Counted from the stretch's first letter, positions 23,489-31,110 are shown. The stretch is 37,336 bases of DNA from CAYNFT01 sp964396535 (GCA_964396535.1 CAYNFT010000010.1:1-37336), one strand, 5' to 3'. Made by a program: numbers and translations. Notes: a model not told the origin generated them from the letters alone.

Positions 23489-23660
23489 TAACCCTATCCC
23501 CTGTATCCCCTTCCCCTTGTTAAGGGGAAGGGGAAGTAGTTTTATAAGAGGGGGCTTTGCCCCTCTTTGACTCCCTGTTACATTTTTAGGGGGCATTGCT
23601 CCCTCTTTGATGCCTAGTAATTATAGGGGCTTCACCTCTCCTTGACCCTCTGTGTTAGGT
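23489..23660. repeat. Palindromic repeat element, copy D
   Basis: Starts TAACCCTATCCCCTGTATCC, then hairpin CCCCTTCCCCTT/AAGGGGAAGGGG (about 23509-23534), then an AGAGGGGGC/GCCCCTCTTT stem and a GGGGGCATTGCTCCCTC stem. The segment with ACTCCCTGTTAC and TTTTTAGGGG is nearly the same as in copy E. It directly follows moeA and may act as its terminator. Confidence 0.7.
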
Positions 23661-23686
23661 TCTGTTTGGTTAGGGTTGATTAAATT

Positions 23687-23773
23687 GTCATTGCGAGGAG
23701 TGTAGCGACGAAGCAATCTCAAACGATTGATATAGTCAGGTACGAGATTGCTTCGCCTTCGGCTCGCAATGAC
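23687..23773. repeat. REP-like palindrome with GTCATTGCGAG ends
   Basis: An 87-bp inverted repeat: ends GTCATTGCGAG and CTCGCAATGAC, inner arms CGAAGCAATCTC (23709-23720) and GAGATTGCTTCG (23744-23755). GTCATTGCGAG...GAAGCAATCTC palindromes are widespread in bacterial genomes as REP/MITE-like elements (general knowledge). It is distinct in sequence from the AACCCC repeat family. It lies between moeA and the 23814 promoter. Confidence 0.8.
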
Positions 23774-23813
23774 ACCACCAACTAAAACCGAATAGTACCC
23801 TGTGTTATGGGTA

Positions 23814-23843
23814 TTGACAATATATCTGAAAATATGCTAAATT
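23814..23843 (+). promoter_or_regulatory. Strong promoter of the peptide-leader unit
   Basis: A perfect TTGACA (23814-23819), 18-bp spacer and TAAATT (23838-23843) preceded by TG one base away (extended -10). Transcription would start near 23850, giving a leader of about 235 bases before the 103-residue gene. The leader has two small ORFs and two hairpins. Confidence 0.7.
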
Positions 23844-23905
23844 CAACCCCAATATGTAAAATAACCTTAACCATCTTCTACCTTCCTAGTCAAGAGAAGG
23901 TGAAT

Positions 23906-23971
23906 ATGATGAAACAAGGGCACTGGAAATCGCCTTTTAAAGCGTTGACTGGTGCCCTTTTTGTTTCATAA
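23906..23971 (+). CDS. Possible 21-residue leader peptide
   Basis: An ORF reading MMKQGHWKSPFKALTGALFV plus a final Ser. It has a credible ribosome binding site (GAGAAGGTG) and two successive ATGs. That site can itself pair with ACCTTC about 20 bases upstream, which could restrict translation. A terminator-like hairpin (23916-23966) lies within the ORF. The peptide is basic then hydrophobic; no family is recognised. Its stop (TAA) runs straight into the AAGGAGG of the next ORF. It may be a regulatory leader peptide, or a chance ORF in a structured RNA leader. Confidence 0.4.
   Translation: MMKQGHWKSPFKALTGALFVS
23916..23966 (+). terminator. Attenuator-like hairpin inside the leader
   Basis: AAGGGCAC (23916-23923) and GTGCCCTT (23952-23959) pair perfectly around a 28-base loop that can itself fold (CGC...GCG), followed by TTTGTTT. 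The outer ATGAAAC/GTTTCAT can extend the stem. It lies about 65-110 bases after the promoter's start site and before the main gene, the position of a transcription attenuator. Confidence 0.55.
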
Positions 23972-23987
23972 AGGAGGTGGTGCCTAT

Positions 23988-24044
23988 ATGCAGTTCGGGC
24001 GTCCCTCAGCTTTGCGGCAGGAAATTGAGGGACAAGGATTTTAA
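23988..24044 (+). CDS. Possible 18-residue second leader peptide
   Basis: The ORF MQFGRPSALRQEIEGQGF has a strong ribosome binding site (AAGGAGGTGG) 8-10 bases before its ATG, as good as that of the main gene. It contains its own hairpin: GTCCCTCA (24001-24008) with TGAGGGAC (24026-24033). No family is recognised. Together with the first small ORF and the 103-residue gene it forms three closely spaced translation units. It could be a leader peptide or an artefact of a structured RNA. Confidence 0.4.
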   Translation: MQFGRPSALRQEIEGQGF

Positions 24045-24084
24045 GCTAGCCGTAATTTTCCCTTAGAAAAAAAGGAGGAAAGTT

Positions 24085-24396
24085 ATGCCCATTCAACTAA
24101 CGATTTATGAACGGCGCGATAACGGGACTCGGGAGGCTATGGGGAAAACAGCCCTGGAGCTATGTCGAATCTACCGTAAGCGTGAAGGTATCACTTCGGC
24201 TCGTTACTACTGGACAGGCGATGGGGTGGCGTTTTTGACTGAAGGTGAGGCAACTGCCCTCGATACCCTCAACGCTGCGGCTCCGCAGGATGCTTCGCGT
24301 GCAGCCTTTGTCTTGATGGACAATGCCAGGCCCACTCTGAGCTTACGACTAATCGACGCGCGAGACGCTTTGCAGATGCGCGACGCCGGGCGGTGA
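24085..24396 (+). CDS. Unrecognised 103-residue protein
   Basis: I do not recognise this protein. It is soluble, with alternating strand- and helix-like segments: MPIQLTIYERR (strand), EAMGKTALELCRIYRKREGI (helix), SARYYWTGDGVAFLTEGE (two strands), TALDTLNAAAP and ASRAAFVLMDNARP (helices), and a basic C-terminus ending DAGR. The pattern is compatible with a ferredoxin-like alpha/beta fold, but that is a guess. The ribosome binding site AAAGGAGG is strong. The gene is GC-richer near its 3' end than its neighbours, perhaps a sign of transfer. It sits alone between moeA and moaC with its own promoter, structured leader and terminator. Confidence 0.75.
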   Translation: MPIQLTIYERRDNGTREAMGKTALELCRIYRKREGITSARYYWTGDGVAFLTEGEATALDTLNAAAPQDASRAAFVLMDNARPTLSLRLIDARDALQMRDAGR

Positions 24397-24435
24397 GGCG
24401 GGAGCTAGCACAATGAGGGGGCCATGAAAGAACTG

Positions 24436-24470
24436 AAGGCTAGCGGGTTTTTGATAGCCTGCTAGCCTTT
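24436..24470 (+). terminator. Terminator of the 103-residue gene
   Basis: AAGGCTAGC (24436-24444) and GCTAGCCTT (24461-24469) form a perfect 9-bp stem extended inward by GG/CC. The U-run after it is short, so efficiency is uncertain. A 13-codon ORF starting ATGAAAGAACTGAAG behind GAGGGGG overlaps the stem, echoing the first leader ORF. Confidence 0.55.
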
Positions 24471-24488
24471 GCTATAAATGTTTGCTAT

Positions 24489-24968
24489 CTATTTTCTCTG
24501 ATAAACTCCGCTTTTGCCGCCTTTTTTGCTTTCCAGGCAGATATCGGTAATGGTCATGCCTCTATCTACAGACTTGCCCATATCGTAGATGGTTAAGGCG
24601 GCTACCGAGGTGGCGACCATAGCTTCCATTTCCACTCCTGTTTTGCCGCTGCTCTTCGCCGTAGTAGTGATTACTACGGAGTCTTCCCCTGAGAGGTCGA
24701 AGTCAATGGCGATTTCATCAATCAGGATAGGATGGCACAAAGGTATCAAATCAGGAGTTTTTTTGGCTGCCATGATACCGGCAACTCTGGCTACGGCCAG
24801 GACGTCTCCCTTTTTAAGTCCGGCAGTTTTTATCTGCTCCAGGGTGCTCGGTTTCATTATTACCCTGCCCCTAGCTACTGCCTCACGCTGGGTATCACCC
24901 TTCTGGCTTACGTCAACCATTCGGGCTTTGCCACTTGAGTCTATATGAGTTAGCTCGCTCATTGTCAT
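24489..24968 (-). CDS. moaC: Cyclic pyranopterin monophosphate synthase MoaC
   Basis: MoaC works after MoaA to make cyclic pyranopterin monophosphate from GTP. The 159 residues carry MVDVSQKGDTQREAVARGR, the substrate-binding segment PDLIPLCHPI, KTGVEMEAMVATSVAALTIY and YDMGKSVDRGM with conserved Lys and Asp. AGGAGG precedes two ATGs: 24968 (four bases away) and 24962 (ten bases away); either could be used. It is transcribed from the opposite strand to moaB-moeA and is convergent with the 103-residue gene. It lies separate from moaA, which is in the tup operon. Confidence 0.95.
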   Translation of the reverse strand: MTMSELTHIDSSGKARMVDVSQKGDTQREAVARGRVIMKPSTLEQIKTAGLKKGDVLAVARVAGIMAAKKTPDLIPLCHPILIDEIAIDFDLSGEDSVVITTTAKSSGKTGVEMEAMVATSVAALTIYDMGKSVDRGMTITDICLESKKGGKSGVYQRK

Positions 24969-24986
24969 CTAACCTCCTATTTATAT

Positions 24987-25105
24987 AAACCCCATCCTCC
25001 TTTATCCCCCTTCCCCTTACGAAGGGGAAGGGGGAGGAACTTTCTGAAGAGGGGCGAAGCCCCTCTTAAACTCCCTGTTACCTTTTTAGGGGACTTAGTC
25101 CATCT
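24987..25105. repeat. Palindromic repeat element, copy E
   Basis: Starts AACCCCATCCTCCTTTATCC and contains CCCCCTTCCCCTT/AAGGGGAAGGGGG (about 25007-25034) and GAAGAGGGGC/GCCCCTCTT stems, then ACTCCCTGTTACCTTTTTAG, closely matching copy D. It fills the gap between moaC and the methyltransferase gene. Confidence 0.7.
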
Positions 25106-25990
25106 TTAACACACCTTTTTCTTGTCGGACTTGGGCTTTCTTTTTTGAGCTACCAAAGTCAGCCATGCAGGTAGCCCGACCCGTGGGTTTTGTTGCCAGT
25201 CTGTCGGATTGGTGTCACTGACCTTTTGGTCCACTGGGTCGTGCCAGAACGCAGGATTTGTGTCTAACTCCTCTTCAATGTACTGTAGTTCAAGACCACT
25301 TTTTATTATCGCGTTCAAGAGATCGCTTATGGTCCAGTGGAAATTAAAGACGGGTAATAGATTTGAATGCTTTTCAGATGGCCCCTCGTCGTATTGAGTA
25401 TGGGATTCTACACTGTCAGGGTCATATTGAGATTCAATGGGCCCAGTTTCAAAGTAGGTTTTTTCCATCTGGAATGGTTCTGGATAGTCATTCCAGGGTC
25501 TCTGGAATGGGTGAATGTCGTATGAGATAAACACTCCATTTGGTTTGAGGATTCTGTATACTTCAGTGTAATATTTCCTGGGTGTGGCTATCCATACCAT
25601 GACACCATTTGTGCTACAGACGAAATCAAACTGGTTTGCTTTGATGGGGGTGGGTTCAGTTACATCTGCCTGAATGAACTCAATTTCCAGACCTAGTTCT
25701 TTAGCCCTCTCAGTAGCTATGTTCAGTTGTTCTTGTGAGAAGTCAACTGAAGTAACATGTGCACCCAATCCGGCTAGTGCAAAGGCAGAGTAGTTATCAC
25801 CACTGGCTAGTACACAAACTCTTTTACCGGAAAGGCTGCCCACAAACCTGTCTATAAGCTGTAATGTGTTTCTTTCAAGCCCAAGTGTTGGCTCATCTAG
25901 ACACCTTCGCCAACCATCACCCCTCCAGTCCTCATACCTTGAAGCAGCATGTTCCCACCTTATTCTGTTGGCTTCATGGAAATCAACCAT
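25106..25990 (-). CDS. Class I SAM-dependent methyltransferase
   Basis: A 294-residue methyltransferase. Motif I is KRVCVLASGDNYSAFALAGL, a variant in which the usual E/DxGxGxG reads LASGDN. Motif II is HVTSVDFSQEQLNIA with the ribose-binding Asp, motif III EFIQADVTEP, motif IV FDFVCSTNGVMVWI, then YRILKPNGVFISYDIHPFQ. An N-terminal helix (FHEANRIRWEHAASRYEDW) resembles UbiE/small-molecule methyltransferases. I choose the ATG at 25990, seven bases after GAGGG; a TTG eight codons upstream has no site. The C-terminal 100 residues are acidic and unusual. Substrate is unknown. Confidence 0.85.
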   Translation of the reverse strand: MVDFHEANRIRWEHAASRYEDWRGDGWRRCLDEPTLGLERNTLQLIDRFVGSLSGKRVCVLASGDNYSAFALAGLGAHVTSVDFSQEQLNIATERAKELGLEIEFIQADVTEPTPIKANQFDFVCSTNGVMVWIATPRKYYTEVYRILKPNGVFISYDIHPFQRPWNDYPEPFQMEKTYFETGPIESQYDPDSVESHTQYDEGPSEKHSNLLPVFNFHWTISDLLNAIIKSGLELQYIEEELDTNPAFWHDPVDQKVSDTNPTDWQQNPRVGLPAWLTLVAQKRKPKSDKKKVC

Positions 25991-26023
25991 CTCAGAACCC
26001 TCATCTATATGCAATTGCTGTAT

Positions 26024-26052
26024 ATCCTAGCAAATAGGTTTGGGGTTTGCAA
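26024..26052 (-). promoter_or_regulatory. Promoter for the methyltransferase gene
   Basis: TTGCAA (26052-26047), 17-bp spacer and TAGGAT (26029-26024) on the minus strand. Transcription would start about 25 bases before the ATG at 25990. Confidence 0.5.
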
Positions 26053-26130
26053 TAAGTGTAGTAGATGATAGGCATTTCGTAACAATCTATTTTTAAGGGG
26101 GGACAAAAGGGGAGAGGTTAGTAATTAAAG

Positions 26131-27117
26131 CTAGCCTCCTATCTGGCACATCGGTCGTCCTACTGTCTTCGGGGCAATTCCCCCTGTGAGGTTGTGCTGC
26201 TCCCTCTTTAAATTTACTGCTTGCTGTATAAGGTTTCTTAGCTCATCAGTGCTTGCTCCGTTTCTTAATGCTTCCTTTAGATTGACCTCGTCATCGGCTA
26301 GCAGGCAGGGTCGCAGTTGCCCGTCGGAAGTAATGCGAAGACGATTGCAAGTATGACAGAAGTGTTCGGTCATCGGGGTAATGAAACCTACGGTACCGCT
26401 TGCTCCTGGAAATCGGTAATATCTGGCAGGTCCATTGCCTATTGGGCCGGCGTAAGGCTCCAGTGTGCCCAGAGACTGAATCCGTTCCTTGATTTCCTTG
26501 GTAGGCACCATCTCAAGGGCTTCAGTACCCGGCGTCCCGAAAGGCATGAATTCGATGAACCTGACGTGCCATCCTTCGCTGATGCTCTTTTGGGCAAAGT
26601 CTGAAAGTTCGTCGTCATTTTTGCCCCGCATCACCACCGTGTTTATCTTAACGGGCTCCAGTCCAGCCTGATGTGCTGCTTCGATACCGGAGAGCACCTC
26701 TCTCAGTTTATCCCTGCCGCTAATTTGCTTGAACCTGTCCTCCTTCAGCGTATCCAGGCTCACGTTGACCCGTTTGAGCCCGGCTTTTTTAAGTTCACTA
26801 GCGTACTTGCTCAGCAATATTCCGTTGCTAGTGAGCGAGATATCATCGATGCCCTCTATCCGGGCAAGCATGCTGATTAATTTACTCAGCTCAGGCCGTA
26901 GCAGGGGCTCGCCACCGGTAAGCCGCACTTTATTGATACCCATACTGGCGGCTACCTGCACTACCTGTTGGATTTCTTCATAGCGAAGAATATCATCGTG
27001 TGATAGATGGGGCAGCTCACCTACCGAGCAGTAGATACAGCTCAGGTTGCAGTGGTCGGTAACCGATATTCGGAGGTAATTAATCTGGCGCTGCCAGGTG
27101 TCAAAAAGGCCTGTCAT
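26131..27117 (-). CDS. moaA: GTP 3',8-cyclase MoaA
   Basis: MoaA is a radical-SAM enzyme that rearranges GTP to 3',8-cyclo-GTP in the first step of pterin cofactor synthesis. From 27117 it has 328 residues. The N-terminal 4Fe-4S motif is C23-x3-C27-x2-C30 in HCNLSCIYCS. KVRLTGGEPLLRPEL and VNVSLDTLKED follow, and the second cluster is in FCHTCNRLR with LRPCL. The protein ends in the GG dipeptide needed for activity. I choose the second ATG, which follows GGAGAAG; the first (27129) is four codons upstream. It is the last gene of the tup operon, 22 bases after the second ATPase gene. Confidence 0.95.
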   Translation of the reverse strand: MTGLFDTWQRQINYLRISVTDHCNLSCIYCSVGELPHLSHDDILRYEEIQQVVQVAASMGINKVRLTGGEPLLRPELSKLISMLARIEGIDDISLTSNGILLSKYASELKKAGLKRVNVSLDTLKEDRFKQISGRDKLREVLSGIEAAHQAGLEPVKINTVVMRGKNDDELSDFAQKSISEGWHVRFIEFMPFGTPGTEALEMVPTKEIKERIQSLGTLEPYAGPIGNGPARYYRFPGASGTVGFITPMTEHFCHTCNRLRITSDGQLRPCLLADDEVNLKEALRNGASTDELRNLIQQAVNLKREQHNLTGGIAPKTVGRPMCQIGG

Positions 27118-27139
27118 TTTCTTCTCCATTCTTTTCTCT

Positions 27140-28186
27140 TTAGAAAATATTCACATCTGATGCGTCGAATGTCATAAATATCTTTTCTTTCTCCCTCAGA
27201 CCTATCTCCTTAAGTGAGCGGCGGAGGATAAGGCAGATGAACTCTGGTGGCACGTCCACAGTTACATAGATGACCGAACCGCGGTCAACTATACGGGTGA
27301 CGGTGCCCTGAATACTATTGAGGGCACTGGAATGTAGCGGCTCCCTGGAAATCAGGATGTCTTCTGGACGAATGGTAGCATGTACCCTGCCTTGCAGAGT
27401 GGTGCTTACGGCCAGTTTTGTCCCCTCAACAGAGAAAACGCTTTGTCCATCCGAGCTATCTGTTACTTCTCCTTCAAAGATATTTCGGGTCATCAGGAAG
27501 CTGGCAACTAATTCTGACTTCGGCTTACGAAATATCTCCTCTGGAGTTCCTATCTGGAGTATTTGACCATCCATTATCACTGCTATGCGGTCGCCAAGGG
27601 CTGTTGCCTCTTCAAAATTATGAGTTACATGGATGGTTGTCAGTTTAAGGTGATTATGCAGTTCCTTTAGTTCTTTTTCATAATCCTCTTTGGTCTCGGA
27701 ATCAACGGCACTTAATGGTTCGTCGAGGATAAGAAGGTCAGGTTTTATTGCGATTGCCCTGGCCAAAGCGATTTTCTGGCTTTCCCCTCCACTTAAGGAC
27801 CAGGGTCTTTTCTCCAGAAGGTTGGAAAGGCTGAGGAGCTCGACCGCCTGGTTAACAGCCTTTTCAATTTCCTGTCGCTTCTTAGTTCTCCACATTAATC
27901 CGAAGGATATATTGTCGCGAACTGATAAGTGACGGTAGAGAGAATAGTCTTGATAGGCAAAACCGATTCTTCTTTTTTCCAGATTGAGGTCGGTTACATC
28001 CCTGCCGTTTATCCATACCTGGCCGCTGTTAGTGGCGTTCAGTCCAGCGATAGATTCAAGGAGCACGCTCTTGCCTGACCCGGTTGGTCCCAGAAGGACA
28101 AAGTATTCTCCGTCTTTGACGTCGAAACTGACATTCTTGAGGGAAAATGTACCTAGCTGGACACATAAGTCCTTTACCTCTATCAT
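27140..28186 (-). CDS. ABC ATPase, molybdate/tungstate ModC/WtpC-like
   Basis: A 348-residue ABC ATPase with a C-terminal TOBE-like oxyanion domain. Walker A is GPTGSGKS, the Q-loop is in GFAYQDYSLYRHL, the signature is WSLSGGESQKIALARA, Walker B is DLLILDEPLSAVDS and the H-loop is IHVTH. Residues from about 230 on (RNIFEGEVTD, VHATIRPEDILISRE, GTVTRIVDRGSVIYVTVDV) are regulatory. It resembles ModC/WtpC more than its neighbour TupC does. No separate permease for it is in the operon. I start at the ATG 28186 behind AAGGAG; a GTG two codons earlier overlaps that site. Confidence 0.88.
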   Translation of the reverse strand: MIEVKDLCVQLGTFSLKNVSFDVKDGEYFVLLGPTGSGKSVLLESIAGLNATNSGQVWINGRDVTDLNLEKRRIGFAYQDYSLYRHLSVRDNISFGLMWRTKKRQEIEKAVNQAVELLSLSNLLEKRPWSLSGGESQKIALARAIAIKPDLLILDEPLSAVDSETKEDYEKELKELHNHLKLTTIHVTHNFEEATALGDRIAVIMDGQILQIGTPEEIFRKPKSELVASFLMTRNIFEGEVTDSSDGQSVFSVEGTKLAVSTTLQGRVHATIRPEDILISREPLHSSALNSIQGTVTRIVDRGSVIYVTVDVPPEFICLILRRSLKEIGLREKEKIFMTFDASDVNIF

Positions 28187-28218
28187 TGTCACTCCTTTTT
28201 ACCGGGCTAGCCAGCGCC

Positions 28219-29295
28219 CTATCTCCTGATGACGTGAACCCCGGTAGCCTTGAAACTTGCGTATATTTGTTTTCCTCTGTCCAAATCTAGTTCCTCGGCT
28301 GACCTTTTGGTTATAAGAGCCACCAGCGGGAAGCCACAGTCCATTTCAACTCGTGTGAGTGCTCCGAATGATACCATTCGGGTTAACTCCCCGGCGAAAG
28401 AATTTCTGGCACTGCTCGAGATTTTTGACCTGGCTAGTGCTATATCCTCCGGCCTGATACAGGCGCAAATCCTTTCTCCTACGGAGTAATCTGAAATTGC
28501 CTCAATAACGTTACCGCCAACATCTATTGTAATCAGCGTGTCCTGGCTCGATACTACTATTCCGTCAATGATATTTTCGACGCCTACGAATTGGGCTATC
28601 TCCTTATTTTGGGGAGAATTGAATACCTCACGCCAGTCTCCACTTTGCAGGACTTCGCCATTTAACAGTACTCCCACTCTATTAGCCAGTCGCTGCCCCT
28701 GAGCCATATCGTGGGTAGCTATGATTATCGTGGTGTTATAGCGCTGGGCAATATCTGTTATCAATGATTCTATTCTCGATGTTGAAGCTGGGTCCAGGTT
28801 AGCAGTGGGTTCGTCCAGCAACAATAACTCAGGTTCACTAACGATGGCTCTGGCTATAGCTACCATCTGTACTTCTCCCCCGGATAGCGTTCGGGCATTC
28901 CTATTTTTATAGTCTGAGAGACCAACCATATCCAGAATACTGCCGGTTTTTTCTCGAACGCTACTTTTCTCTATTCCCCGCCATTTCAAGCCAGTAGCGA
29001 TATTATCATATGCGCTCATATTAAACACCACCGGCTTCTGAAAGACAAATGCCATCCGGCGACGCAGTTCTGTTCTCAGTCTGGCTGATTCGGCGGTATC
29101 TATTCCATCAAAGTATATTATTCCAGATGCGGGCAGGTCTAGCAAGTTGGCCAGTCGAAGGAAGGTGGTCTTGCCAGCACCCGTGGGGCCAATGAGGGCA
29201 AAGACTTCCCCCTTATCAACTTTCAGGTTGATGTTTTTCAGGATATCCTTTCCATCGTATCTCTGGCAAAGATTTACTGTTTCTAATAAAGACAT
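28219..29295 (-). CDS. tupC: Tungstate ABC transporter ATP-binding protein
   Basis: The 358-residue ATPase of the tungstate importer. Walker A is GPTGAGKT, the Q-loop region MAFVFQKPVVFNMSAYDNIA, the signature RTLSGGEVQMVAIARAI, Walker B LLLLDEPTANLDP and the H-loop IIATHDMAQGQ. The C-terminal TOBE-like part (about 245-358) has ICACIRPEDIALARS and MVSFGALTRVEMDC. The start at 29295 is ATG after GAGGTG; it lies two bases after the tupB stop, and a GTG two codons upstream overlaps that stop. It follows tupB, its natural partner. Confidence 0.9.
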   Translation of the reverse strand: MSLLETVNLCQRYDGKDILKNINLKVDKGEVFALIGPTGAGKTTFLRLANLLDLPASGIIYFDGIDTAESARLRTELRRRMAFVFQKPVVFNMSAYDNIATGLKWRGIEKSSVREKTGSILDMVGLSDYKNRNARTLSGGEVQMVAIARAIVSEPELLLLDEPTANLDPASTSRIESLITDIAQRYNTTIIIATHDMAQGQRLANRVGVLLNGEVLQSGDWREVFNSPQNKEIAQFVGVENIIDGIVVSSQDTLITIDVGGNVIEAISDYSVGERICACIRPEDIALARSKISSSARNSFAGELTRMVSFGALTRVEMDCGFPLVALITKRSAEELDLDRGKQIYASFKATGVHVIRR

Positions 29296-29297
29296 GC

Positions 29298-29984
29298 TCA
29301 CCTCTGCTGTACCCTGTTTAAGGCGATACTGGCGATAAGTGCAAGGAAGATAAGAATGATACCCAGGGCTATTGATAGCTCTAAATCACCCTTGGATGTC
29401 TCCAGCGAAATGGCGGTGGTGATGACCCTGGTAAAACCCCTGATATTGCCGCCAACCATCAGGGATATTCCGACCTCGGATATGGCACGGCCAAATCCCA
29501 TAATAACTGCCGCCATAACGGCAAATCTGGCTTCCTTCAGGATGAGAACCATGATTTGGAGACCGCTGGCGCCGAGTGACCGAGCCGTATCTATCATTGC
29601 CTTGTCCACACCGCTGAGAGCTGAAATTGTCAGGCCGAGAATTATCGGTATAATGAGAATCATCTGGCCTATCACAATGGCAGTTGGACTGAAAAGAATG
29701 CCGAGTCCACCGAACGGTCCTGCACGGGAAATAAATACGAAGACAAACAGGCCGACGGCGACAGTAGGTATGAAGTATAAGGTCTGAATTAGATTTAAAA
29801 GAATCCTTTTGCCCGGGAAGTTGTTAAAGTGGATAAGGCTGGCAAGCGGCAGGCAAATTATCGAGGCGAGGAGAGCGGAGGTCACCGAGATTCTCAGTGA
29901 CCTCCCGGCTATCTCCATCACCTCCGGGTCGAGGGAGATTATCAGTTCTATGGCTTTAGTCAGGCCGTGCCACAATTCTGTCAA
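29298..29984 (-). CDS. tupB: Tungstate ABC transporter permease
   Basis: A 228-residue membrane permease with about five to six hydrophobic segments (around residues 28-55, 65-85, 90-115, 150-170 and 200-225). The cytoplasmic EAA-type loop for ATPase contact reads ALSGVDKAMIDTARSLGASG then LQIMVLILKEA, and FGRAISEVGISLMVGGNIRG is characteristic of TupB/ModB-type permeases. The start is a TTG at 29984 with only weak purines upstream, so it may be modestly translated. A 112-base gap with a hairpin separates it from tupA. Confidence 0.92.
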   Translation of the reverse strand: MTELWHGLTKAIELIISLDPEVMEIAGRSLRISVTSALLASIICLPLASLIHFNNFPGKRILLNLIQTLYFIPTVAVGLFVFVFISRAGPFGGLGILFSPTAIVIGQMILIIPIILGLTISALSGVDKAMIDTARSLGASGLQIMVLILKEARFAVMAAVIMGFGRAISEVGISLMVGGNIRGFTRVITTAISLETSKGDLELSIALGIILIFLALIASIALNRVQQR

Positions 29985-30017
29985 TATATCTACTCTCGGA
30001 TACAGCTATCGCTGGAG

Positions 30018-30058
30018 TTCAGCAAGGCCGCTATGTTTTGAAGTACGACCTTGCTGAA
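30018..30058. repeat. Inverted repeat between tupA and tupB
   Basis: TTCAGCAAGG (30018-30027) and CCTTGCTGAA (30049-30058) form a perfect 10-bp stem with a 21-base loop. Neither strand has a U-tract. In a binding-protein operon such stems often stabilise the upstream mRNA or attenuate readthrough, so TupA would be made in excess (inference). Confidence 0.6.
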
Positions 30059-30096
30059 GCTACAAAACCTGAATATTAGATGTACAGGTGTATTAT

Positions 30097-31071
30097 TTAA
30101 TTACCAGTATAATCCGGGACTGGTGTTGTATAGTCCTCAACCGGCGGGCAGCCGGGCATATCACAGCTGGCGATTGGGAAGAAGAGGGAACGCCCGTATT
30201 CTGCTGTCCCGTAAGTGTTGATTATGTCTTGAACTTCAGGGGAGATAAGCCAGTTGATGAACTTATTAGCGATATCAATTTTCGCTTTAGAATGTGTCGC
30301 CGGATTAATAGCTATCGCAGCATATACATTGAGGAAAATCGGGTCTTTTCCAACGAGTGATACGATGTCCAGACCGCTCTTGAGATTGTATGCCAGGAAA
30401 GTTGATATATCTGCCAGGACATATGCCTGCATCTCGTTGGCCATCAGCAGGGTGGGTCCCATTCCCTTACCGGCTTCTACGTACCAACTACCGGAATTCC
30501 GGACCTCCTCATAGTCGAAGCCGGCCTCTCTCCAGATAAGTTTCTCCTTGGCATGGGTGCCGGATTCGTCACCTCTGGAAATAAATTTCACGGCGTCAGA
30601 ATCATTCCTACCTTCGTTATATAGCTTCTTAAACGCTTCAGCAGCTGTTAACCCGGTAATACCTGCCGGGTCATCGCTTGGTCCCGCAATCAGGAAGAAA
30701 TTGTAACCGAAGTTCCTGCGGTTTATACCATAACCATCGGCTATGAACTGGTCTTCCCTGGCTCTGTCATGAACAATGATAGCATCAACATCGCCTCTTC
30801 TGCCATATTCAAGTGCTATGCCGGTACCGGCATACATGATATCCATTTCCACGTTAGCCAGCTTCTCAAATATTGGTTCTAGATGATACCATAGACCGGT
30901 ATCATAAAGACTGGTAGTAGTTGCGATTTTAAACCTTACTGAAGGGTCGTGTAAAGCGTACTGCGTTGCCGATGTTTCTTCTTCTGTTTCTGCAGTACAG
31001 CCAATAGCACCGACAAGTATGCTTGAAAGTATAAGTATGCCCAATATGCAATGGATGACTTTTTTCAACAT
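30097..31071 (-). CDS. tupA: Tungstate-binding lipoprotein
   Basis: The 324-residue substrate-binding protein of the tungstate importer. A lipoprotein signal peptide ends VGAIGC with C25 as lipidation site, suggesting attachment to the outer face of the membrane. FKIATTTSLYDTGL (about 47-60) carries the TTTS-xx-DTG oxyanion motif typical of TupA, followed by MYAGTGIALEYGRRGDVDAI, KFISRGDESGTHAKEKLIWR and MANEMQAYVLADISTFLAY. I choose the ATG at 31071 after AAGAGGTGAA; an earlier in-frame start 14 codons up has no site. It heads the tup operon, 40 bases after the terminator of its leader. Confidence 0.93.
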   Translation of the reverse strand: MLKKVIHCILGILILSSILVGAIGCTAETEEETSATQYALHDPSVRFKIATTTSLYDTGLWYHLEPIFEKLANVEMDIMYAGTGIALEYGRRGDVDAIIVHDRAREDQFIADGYGINRRNFGYNFFLIAGPSDDPAGITGLTAAEAFKKLYNEGRNDSDAVKFISRGDESGTHAKEKLIWREAGFDYEEVRNSGSWYVEAGKGMGPTLLMANEMQAYVLADISTFLAYNLKSGLDIVSLVGKDPIFLNVYAAIAINPATHSKAKIDIANKFINWLISPEVQDIINTYGTAEYGRSLFFPIASCDMPGCPPVEDYTTPVPDYTGN

Positions 31072-31110
31072 TTCACCTCTTTGTATTTTCTGAAAATAAA
31101 ATCCGCACAC

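Noticed and set aside
26131..26604. Antisense frames within moaA on the plus strand
   Set aside because: They are shadows of a well-supported radical-SAM gene with all motifs intact.
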